DNA from: an uncultured Bacteroidales bacterium
Lineage (GTDB): Bacteria > Bacteroidota > Bacteroidia > Bacteroidales > UBA932
NCBI GenBank assembly: GCA_900318015.1
Contig: ONJB01000023.1
Location: forward strand, 1-35,604
Direction of reading: 5' to 3'
DNA: 35,604 nt
In this document: piece by piece, positions 8,680 to 14,228 of the stretch
Layout: each line of letters starts with the position of its first letter
How positions within the stretch are numbered: position 1 is the stretch's first letter
Notes under the pieces: model-generated
Database searches by the model: none
Told to the model about the DNA's origin: nothing
Seen by the model: only the letters and a program-made list of their open reading frames with translations
Translations under genes and position numbers: made by a program

Positions 8680-9705
8680 TCATTTCTGCTTCGCCTTGGC
8701 CGCTTCTACGGAATCTACCCTCGCTCGCATCTCAAGAACCTTGTCCCAAGAATACTTCACGCCTTTGTCCTCGATAAAGTTCTCGACCATGGCCCTCTCC
8801 TTGCGATAAACCGGATAGACCTCCATGAGTACATCCACCATCCGGTGAGTCTGGTTTTCATTCAGCAGCCGGGAATTCTTTATCCGGAGATCGATATTGC
8901 TGTATACCGACAGCATGAAGACCAGGCCGATGAAGATGTACGCGTAAGTGTACGGATTTTTCCATCGCTGATTGTCCTTACACCGAGAGAGCCCTCGTAT
9001 GAACCACCGCTTGAACAACGTCCAGTGGGTCATCCTGTAAGTAATCAGCGCATCCTGCGCAACAGAGACCAGCGGTTTCATCGTATTGTTCAATGAAGAA
9101 AGACTGTCGGAGACCTTCTGGTTACTGTCCACAAAAGTCTTTCTCATCTGATTGGCCGTTTTCATGGCCTCGTCGTAATTGTCGATGATCGTGCTGTATT
9201 TTTCCGAGATTTCCTTGTAGTTGCTGCCGAGGTTGACGACGGCTTCGGCTTTTGTTTCAATCCACTGCTCCGCGGACATCTTCCCGGATTCTAGACGTTC
9301 CGTCTCCTGTTTGGCCCGTCGCTGATTATCCGCCTCAAGAAAGGCCTGCACGGCCGTTTTCTTGAGATCATCCTTCCAGCTTTTGAGATTGAATGCTGGG
9401 ACTTGTGCAGACGCCGGAACGGAAACCGGTTTGGGCGCTTCCTGCTTTGGAAACGAAGGGGATGAAGAAGCGTGAGGCTGCGCAACGGGGACTTCCACCG
9501 TCTTGACCGGAATACCTTCCTTGCCTACCGCACCGTATATGGCATTGAGATAAGTGAAAAGACTGTCTGCTTCGGACAGGCCCTCTTCATTCACTTCAGG
9601 GACCGCAATGCCTCCATCCCGGAGTGATGTATAAATCATCTTGGCCTGAGAGACTGCTCCCAGCAGTCCTTCCTGGCTCACCTTTGTTTGTCTCATGTCT
9701 TTCAT
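8680..9705 (-). CDS. Mobilization-module membrane coiled-coil protein
   Basis: A 341-residue protein of unknown function. A polar, Pro/Ser-rich region lies around residues 75-105, and long helical, coiled-coil-prone sequence around 105-225. One transmembrane segment sits near residues 248-266 (TYAYIFIGLVFMLSVYSNI), followed by a charged C-terminal helix. The start ATG overlaps the relaxase stop by four bases (ATGA), so the two are co-translated. Similar third genes follow mobB in Bacteroides-type mobilization modules. A role in anchoring the relaxosome at the membrane or at a helper element's coupling protein is an inference from the anchor and the context. Confidence 0.6.
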   Translation of the reverse strand: MKDMRQTKVSQEGLLGAVSQAKMIYTSLRDGGIAVPEVNEEGLSEADSLFTYLNAIYGAVGKEGIPVKTVEVPVAQPHASSSPSFPKQEAPKPVSVPASAQVPAFNLKSWKDDLKKTAVQAFLEADNQRRAKQETERLESGKMSAEQWIETKAEAVVNLGSNYKEISEKYSTIIDNYDEAMKTANQMRKTFVDSNQKVSDSLSSLNNTMKPLVSVAQDALITYRMTHWTLFKRWFIRGLSRCKDNQRWKNPYTYAYIFIGLVFMLSVYSNIDLRIKNSRLLNENQTHRMVDVLMEVYPVYRKERAMVENFIEDKGVKYSWDKVLEMRARVDSVEAAKAKQK

Positions 9706-10859
9706 CTTGATCTGGTCTTGGTTCTGCTATACGCCCAATGAGGGCGTTTCTTCTTTTTGTCTTCGTCGTTCCACTTCATGTCGCTGGATGAGCCGCCGCC
9801 GGCAGGTCCAATCTTGGCCTGGTAAGGCTGCATGATCAGGACGCCGAGCATTTCAAGGCCCACGGAGAGGATGCTGGTATCGGCCGAGTATTCCTCCGGC
9901 TGCTCCGTATTATCGCCCTCGATGGCAGGAAAAGGCCGTCCTGCGGCCTCCGACAGAGCCGGGAACAGGGAGTCGAAGTCGGGAAACTTCTCGTCAATAT
10001 GCCGGAACTCATCCCATGTGCATCGGTAGCGGTAGTCCTCCTTCTGCCGCTCATAGATCTCCCTTGCCGATTCATGGGCGATGGTGACCGGATTGCCCAG
10101 CCGTACGCAAATCCGTGAAAGCGTCAGGGAGGGGTCGAGTTTCCTGCCGGAAAAGGAGATGTCGTGCATCAGTCTGTTGCCCCGCCCATACGCGTTGTGG
10201 TCCAGTGTGAAGGAGATTCCCTCGATACCGTGCGTCTTCGCATTGTAGCGGAAGCGGAACGTCAATCCGGCCTTCCTGAGGTCGTCGGAGAACTCCGCCC
10301 AGGTGGAGGCAATTTGCAGGGATTCCCGGACGGCGTGCATCATGTGGTAGCGGATGGCATCCATCCCCCTGAGGCGGTTCTCATGAACGCCCTCCTTGCC
10401 CTTCGGAAGATATAGGCCGTATTTCGCGGTCAGTTCCTTGCACACCTTTATGTTGCGTATGTGCTCATTGTTGTCCTTGATGGTCCTGCCCTTGTTGTTG
10501 ACCCGATTGGCAATGACATGACAGTGGGGATGGCGCTTGTCGAAGTGCCGGAAGATGATGGACTGCGTGTCCTCGTATCCCATCCTCTGGAGGTAGTCCT
10601 CGACAATCTCTGCCATCTTCCTGTCGGTCAGGAACCTGGCGTCCCGGGTCGAGAAGGACAGGATGATGTGGGACATGGGGCTGCCCAGCCGGGGGTTCAT
10701 GGCGGCCTGCATCTCGAAGCTGTCGGCAATGGTCCTGTTGTCGAGGGTGAAGACACCTCCGGAGCATCCGATCATCTTCGCGCCCTTCTTCGGGTCGTTC
10801 GCATAGTCGACGATATTGCCGAAGGAAGCGCTGCTTCCCTGTACGATATATCCTATCAT
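9702..10859 (-). CDS. mobB: MobB-type relaxase/mobilization nuclease
   Basis: A 385-residue relaxase of the MOBP-like family (Relaxase, PF03432). The N-terminus MIGYIVQGSSASFGNIVDYA carries the tyrosine expected to attack the nic site. The metal-binding histidine motif HFDKRHPHCH lies near residue 105, and N-terminal IILSFSTRD is typical of Bacteroides MobB/BmgA relatives. It nicks oriT and pilots the strand during conjugative transfer using a helper element's type IV secretion system. The C-terminal 80 residues are low-complexity and basic. It overlaps the upstream mobA-like gene by four bases (ATGA) and the downstream membrane protein by four. Confidence 0.88.
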   Translation of the reverse strand: MIGYIVQGSSASFGNIVDYANDPKKGAKMIGCSGGVFTLDNRTIADSFEMQAAMNPRLGSPMSHIILSFSTRDARFLTDRKMAEIVEDYLQRMGYEDTQSIIFRHFDKRHPHCHVIANRVNNKGRTIKDNNEHIRNIKVCKELTAKYGLYLPKGKEGVHENRLRGMDAIRYHMMHAVRESLQIASTWAEFSDDLRKAGLTFRFRYNAKTHGIEGISFTLDHNAYGRGNRLMHDISFSGRKLDPSLTLSRICVRLGNPVTIAHESAREIYERQKEDYRYRCTWDEFRHIDEKFPDFDSLFPALSEAAGRPFPAIEGDNTEQPEEYSADTSILSVGLEMLGVLIMQPYQAKIGPAGGGSSSDMKWNDEDKKKKRPHWAYSRTKTRSR

Positions 10860-11290
10860 AAGGAGTTCGTCCTGTTGTCAGGGACGGTCCTGGCTTCGGC
10901 GTTTTCCTCGTCCGCGAGCTGCCTCCTGTGGCGAGCCTCGTCAAGGACGCGGGACAGCCCGTCGAGGATTTCCTTGCACTGATTCCCTTCTGGCTCCATA
11001 TTGTGCTTGAAGAACCAGTCCCTGAGGTATTTGACATTGTTCCCCATATTACTCAAGTCATGGAGAAGTTTGTTGAACTCGGGCGTGACGAGTTCCCGAA
11101 CCCATCTGCCCCAGAGTGCTGACCGGATGTAATCGTTTCGCTTCCCCTTGTACCGGAGGGTCGCCTGCTCGTTCAGGTAGGCGTCCAGCGCCGGGGAAAT
11201 CTTGACATGGATCTGGATGGAGTTCTTCTGATACTCCGGAAGGCGGGGCCGACCGCCTTTGTTCTTTATTACGTTCCTTTTCTTGGCCAT
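10856..11290 (-). CDS. mobA: MobA-like RHH relaxosome accessory protein
   Basis: A 144-residue basic protein beginning MAKKRNVIKNKGGRPRLPEY. IQIHVKISPALDAYLNEQA and KRNDYIRSALWGR form a ribbon-helix-helix-like unit common to MobA/MobC accessory proteins that bind oriT and recruit the relaxase. The same frame stays open far upstream (to 12,022), but that part overlaps the next gene and the oriT candidate and has no recognisable homology. The ATG at 11290, directly before the KKxGGRPR motif, is therefore chosen. It overlaps mobB by four bases. The oriT candidate lies immediately upstream. Confidence 0.78.
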   Translation of the reverse strand: MAKKRNVIKNKGGRPRLPEYQKNSIQIHVKISPALDAYLNEQATLRYKGKRNDYIRSALWGRWVRELVTPEFNKLLHDLSNMGNNVKYLRDWFFKHNMEPEGNQCKEILDGLSRVLDEARHRRQLADEENAEARTVPDNRTNSL

Positions 11291-11705
11291 GGGTTTTAAG
11301 GAATTAAGAGGTGAGTGTTTTCGCGCAAGCTGCAATGGCAGGGGCCGGTGTGAACAGGCATCCTGACCGGACAGTCCCCGGAGGGAGAGTGGCCGTAGTT
11401 TTGGGCTACCCAAAACACAAACTTGCCAACAGAAACACTCCACCATTTTGAAAAACTTGCCCCCGGTCCGGAGTGTCACGCAGGGCATGGCAGTCTTGTG
11501 GATCGGGTGGCGGGATCTTCGGCTCTCCTTCGGGGAGAAAGGGAGCTGGGACCGGAGTCGAATCAGACCATCATTGCCCGGAAAGTTTTCGTCTCTTTTG
11601 TTCATAGACATCAGGGGAAAAGAGGGATTGGGCCTCATAACATGACGGTTGCTCAGAGAAGCGTCAAGCTTCGCCGAAACGGTTGTCCATATGGTCATCC
11701 TCTGA
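11291..11705 (-). other. Non-coding region with oriT candidate
   Basis: This 415-base gap separates the HTH genes from mobA. It contains a perfect 8-bp inverted repeat GTTTTGGG/CCCAAAAC with a CTA spacer (11398-11416), two direct copies of AAACTTGCC (11419-11427, 11453-11461) and ACACTCC/GGAGTGT (11435-11441 with 11470-11476). In Bacteroides mobilization modules oriT sits just upstream of the mob genes and shows such repeats. The nic position is not identifiable by eye. The leftmost part (about 11291-11340) would be the mobA leader. Confidence 0.5.
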
Positions 11706-12116
11706 CTACTCATCGGAATTGACGGGCTGAGATTGAGCGGCGGGTCTCCGGTAGTAAGGATTGCGGATGGTTTTTCCATCCCGGATCCATCCGGATAAAC
11801 AGAGCATCGTGTGCACGGATCCGGAAGGTCCGGACTCGGTACTGACAAGTTTCTGTTCATTGAAACGCTCGACCAGCTTCCGTGCGGTCTTGGGATTGAC
11901 TGACCACTGGTCAGCCAGTTTAATGATCGGGACGGAAAGCTGGCCGGCATGGATGCTTGCTCCATCCCCGTGGCTTTCATCCTCCATGTTTGCCATCGCG
12001 ACCATTGATAGGAGGGTGGCACATCGCGAGGTTCCCTGAAGGGGATCGGACAGGAACTCGAGTTGTTCCGGAGTCAGCAGGATGCAATAGCTGACGTTGT
12101 GCCTGTCCGGTTTCAT
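11706..12116 (-). CDS. Winged-helix-like protein of the mobilization module
   Basis: A 136-residue protein. The N-terminal part (about 1-45) has ILLTPEQLEFLSDPLQGTSR. The middle (about 65-105) IIKLADQWSVNPKTARKLVE followed by RFNEQKLVST looks like a helix-turn-helix with a wing, as in replication-initiator or transcription-regulator winged helices. The C-terminus is Arg/Pro rich. Its start overlaps the stop of the preceding HTH gene by four bases, so both are one transcription unit. Possible roles are control of mob genes or of excision. I do not recognise a named family. Confidence 0.6.
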   Translation of the reverse strand: MKPDRHNVSYCILLTPEQLEFLSDPLQGTSRCATLLSMVAMANMEDESHGDGASIHAGQLSVPIIKLADQWSVNPKTARKLVERFNEQKLVSTESGPSGSVHTMLCLSGWIRDGKTIRNPYYRRPAAQSQPVNSDE

Positions 12117-12451
12117 CGGGCGTTGAGTTCAAGGAGTTTCTTCCGGGCCTCTTCCTGAAGCTCAGCCTCGGACATGATGCGGTTGCTGCGGATCCAATCA
12201 AGGAGTACGCTCTTCTCGAAATAGATCAGCTTGCCCGCCGGTTTGTAGTAAGGGATCCGGTTCTCGTGGGTCATCTTGTAGAGCGTGCTCTTGGCGATGC
12301 CCAGGAAATTGGCGGCTTCCTCCAGGTTCAGAACCTCCTTCGCGGAGTAACAGAGGTTCTCCAGGGTCTGGACCCTCGACTGAAGGTCCGTGAACTTACG
12401 GTCGCCCTCATGGACGGCCTGGCTTTTCTTGTTTTCGTTTACTTCTGACAT
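12113..12451 (-). CDS. Excisionase-family (MerR-like) HTH DNA-binding protein
   Basis: A 112-residue protein. After a charged N-terminal coiled-coil-prone stretch, residues about 40-90 read LNLEEAANFLGIAKSTLYKMTHENRIPYYKPAGKLIYF, the HTH_17/excisionase-type winged helix abundant in Bacteroidales integrative elements. There it acts as a recombination directionality factor or regulator. The gene leads the minus-strand mobilization operon. A TATCTTTG -7 box lies 41 bases upstream of its ATG, and two near-identical 18-19-base repeats flank the promoter, one overlapping the start codon, suggesting autoregulation. Confidence 0.75.
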   Translation of the reverse strand: MSEVNENKKSQAVHEGDRKFTDLQSRVQTLENLCYSAKEVLNLEEAANFLGIAKSTLYKMTHENRIPYYKPAGKLIYFEKSVLLDWIRSNRIMSEAELQEEARKKLLELNAR

Positions 12452-12491
12452 ATGCGCTATATTTTAGAGTTTTCGTGTCTCATTCCTGCCG

Positions 12492-12499
12492 CAAAGATA
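12492..12499 (-). promoter_or_regulatory. Promoter -7 box of the mobilization operon with flanking operator-like repeats
   Basis: On the minus strand this is TATCTTTG, a perfect TAnnTTTG -7 element, with a T-rich TTGTTTA segment about 24 bases upstream. CTGACATAT followed by GCGCTATAT (12445-12462) and CTGACATAT followed by AGCGCTTTAT (12534-12552) flank it as direct repeats. Confidence 0.6.
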
Positions 12500-13189
12500 T
12501 GGAATTATTCTTTAAATAAACAAGCGTATAATACTGACATATAGCGCTTTATAAGACAACAATTAACCACTTTTTCGGCACATTGTACAAGACAAGTTCG
12601 GCACATCTGACCGACTTGAAACGGCAAACTGAATGGCAAAAGCGGCACCCGGGGAACGGCACCGGGTGCATCGGGGAAACGGAGAGAATGGTGTTACTCA
12701 GGAGGAACCGGGAATATGGAATGTACAATCCCGGTGATTGACGATGGCAAAATTATCGGCAAAAGGGGGTAACCCGGAGTGTACAATGCCCCCCTGCAAA
12801 GAACGGCACCATTGGACATCAAAAGACGGTCGAAAATTTTATGAAATAATTTCAACTTTTTTGTGTCCGAGGTGTCGTAGTACCCGGAATTGGGCACTTT
12901 TGCGGTATTCCGGCCCGGTGGGACGGAACGATTTGGGCAAAGGACTTTGGGAGAATGACGATGTCCTCTTGCAAGAAAAAAGACAAAGTATTACCTTTGT
13001 CAGAGAAGGGTGCAGACGTAATCTGAACGGGGCATCCGGGCAGACGGCTCTTTGATTTGATTAATCTGGTTTTTGTCCCGTTTTTGTCCCGTCGTTTTCC
13101 GGACAAACGGAACAGAGCGCTGTAAGAAATTGATCTACATCTTGTTCCCTGCCACCCCTCTTCTTTCCCGGCGGGAATCGAAAAGATAC
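12500..13189. other. Non-coding right end of the mobile region, repeat-rich
   Basis: I see no credible gene in this stretch. It contains TTCGGCACAT twice (12574-12583, 12597-12606), GCACCCGG/CCGGGTGC (12645-12652 with 12662-12669), three TGTACAA words (near 12584, 12723, 12782), a GACAAAG/CTTTGTC hairpin (12982-13001), a plus-strand promoter-like CTTG-N20-TACCTTTG (12968-12999), and TTTTTGTCCCG twice in tandem (13070-13080, 13081-13091). The element's right end and attachment site probably lie here, since the next feature (13190 onward) is the terminator of a chromosomal gene. Confidence 0.45.
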
Positions 13190-13224
13190 AAAAAAAAGAT
13201 ATTGTTCCATCTCGGGACAATATC
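13190..13224 (-). terminator. Terminator of the small lipoprotein gene
   Basis: On the minus strand GATATTGTCCC (13224-13214) pairs with GGAACAATATC (13208-13198) with one wobble, loop GAGAT, then eight T's (13197-13190). It lies 26 bases after the lipoprotein stop codon. Confidence 0.85.
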
Positions 13225-13250
13225 TCATCGCAATGATTGCGGGACTTCGC

Positions 13251-13466
13251 TTACTCGGCGACGACCTGGTTGGCGGCGGCAACGACGGAGTCGGCGGCGG
13301 CGGCGACGGTGGTGTCGACAGCCTCGACGGCTTCCTTGACCTCCTCGGCGGCAGCCTCGACGGCGGCCTCAGCCTCGGACTCGGCCTTCTTGGAATTGTT
13401 GTTTCCGCAAGCGGCGGCGCAGATCATCATCGCGATGACGGCGGCGGACATAAATACCTTTTTCAT
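13251..13466 (-). CDS. Small Ala/Val-rich lipoprotein
   Basis: 71 residues. A signal peptide MKKVFMSAAVIAMMICAAACGNNNSKK has a lipobox AAAC (Cys20), so the mature protein is a lipid-anchored chain of about 50 residues. The rest is a repetitive acidic Ala/Val/Glu helix (EAEAAVEAAAEEVKEAVEA), predicted amphipathic coil. No named family is evident. Short helical lipoproteins of this type are common in Bacteroidota and often abundant. A strong promoter (13513-13540) and its own terminator (13190-13224) make it monocistronic. It marks the start of stable chromosome after the mobile region. Confidence 0.75.
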   Translation of the reverse strand: MKKVFMSAAVIAMMICAAACGNNNSKKAESEAEAAVEAAAEEVKEAVEAVDTTVAAAADSVVAAANQVVAE

Positions 13467-13512
13467 GGTTGTAAGTTTTTACTAACTAGTTAAACAAAAC
13501 ACTTTCGAGCGG

Positions 13513-13540
13513 CAAAGGTACACCCGATTCTTGAAACAAA
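13513..13540 (-). promoter_or_regulatory. Promoter of the small lipoprotein gene
   Basis: On the minus strand TTTG (13540-13537), 16 bases, then TACCTTTG (13520-13513), matching the Bacteroidota -33/-7 consensus (spacing slightly short). The leader before the ATG is about 40 bases. Confidence 0.65.
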
Positions 13541-13593
13541 CAAGAATTTTTTAAAATATTTATAATTTAGGGATATTACAATTTCATTACAGT

Positions 13594-14088
13594 CTATCGG
13601 CGATTCAGCTCGAAGACTTCCATGTCATGGACTTTTCCGCTATCAATATGAAAGCGGAGAGCCGTCCGGAAAGCGTGCCAGCCCTGGTTACCACAGGCCC
13701 CGGGATTGATATACAGGACTTTTTCGGACTTATCATCCATAACCTTCAAGATGTGGGAATGCCCGCAGACAAAGATGTCGGGCCGATGCTGCCGGATGAG
13801 CGCCCGCGCCTCGGGATAATAGTGGCCGGGCGACCCGCCGATGTGGGTCATCAGCACTTTCAAGCCCTCGCACTCCCAGCAGCGGTACAGCGGACACCGG
13901 TCCAGCAGCCGCCGGTCGTCGCAATTGCCGATGACGCCCTTCAGCGGCTTGAAGGCGGCGATCTCCGCCTCCGTGTCCAGTCCGCCCCCGAAGTCCCCGG
14001 CATGCCAGATCTCGTCGACATCCCGGAGGAACTCCTTGAACTCCGGCGAAAACACGCCGTGCGAATCCGATATGAGTCCGATAAACAT
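13594..14088 (-). CDS. YfcE/MJ0936-type metallophosphoesterase
   Basis: A 164-residue calcineurin-like phosphoesterase with the standard metal-site motifs in order: ISDSHG (about 6-11), HAGDFGG (about 29-35), GNCDD (about 54-58), MTHIGG (about 80-85) and CGHSH (about 108-112). Length and motif spacing fit the small YfcE/MJ0936 subfamily of Mn-dependent phosphodiesterases, which act in the cytoplasm on substrates not clearly defined. It is single and divergent from the M64 protease gene. The -7 box ends only 7 bases before its ATG, so the mRNA is probably leaderless or nearly so. Confidence 0.88.
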   Translation of the reverse strand: MFIGLISDSHGVFSPEFKEFLRDVDEIWHAGDFGGGLDTEAEIAAFKPLKGVIGNCDDRRLLDRCPLYRCWECEGLKVLMTHIGGSPGHYYPEARALIRQHRPDIFVCGHSHILKVMDDKSEKVLYINPGACGNQGWHAFRTALRFHIDSGKVHDMEVFELNRR

Positions 14089-14095
14089 GGTCCTG

Positions 14096-14126
14096 CAAAG
14101 ATAGCAAATGTTGAATTCTGCCCAAA
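14096..14126 (-). promoter_or_regulatory. Consensus promoter immediately before the phosphoesterase ATG
   Basis: On the minus strand TTTG (14126-14123), 19 bases, TATCTTTG (14103-14096), then 7 bases to ATG (14088). This is a perfect Bacteroidota promoter, and the expected start site falls at or next to the ATG. Confidence 0.7.
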
Positions 14127-14181
14127 AACTTTCAAATAAGTGTCGCAGACGCCCGGCCGCGCCCCTTTTTGCCGGAACGGG

Positions 14182-14212
14182 TTGCCAACTCTCCGCGAAA
14201 TGAGTATCTTTG
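14182..14212 (+). promoter_or_regulatory. Promoter of the M64-domain lipoprotein gene
   Basis: TTG (14182-14184), 20 bases, TATCTTTG (14205-14212), then 16 bases to the ATG at 14229. It rules out the in-frame TTG at 14214, which would lie upstream of the transcription start, as start codon. Confidence 0.6.
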
Positions 14213-14228
14213 ATTGGAACTAAAAACT

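Noticed and set aside
11291-12022. Open frame extending upstream of the MobA-like start (388 residues in total)
   Set aside because: It overlaps a well-formed winged-helix gene and the oriT candidate, has no recognisable motif, and the KKxGGRPR start of MobA is at 11290.
12738-13055. Plus-strand frame with CPRC and Cys/His spacing resembling a zinc finger
   Set aside because: It overlaps repeats and a promoter-like site in a region with no gene-like composition; the Cys/His pattern is short and could be chance.
14214-14228. TTG start of the M64 gene 15 bases upstream of the ATG
   Set aside because: It lies right after the -7 box, before the likely transcription start, and the signal peptide is better formed from the ATG at 14229.
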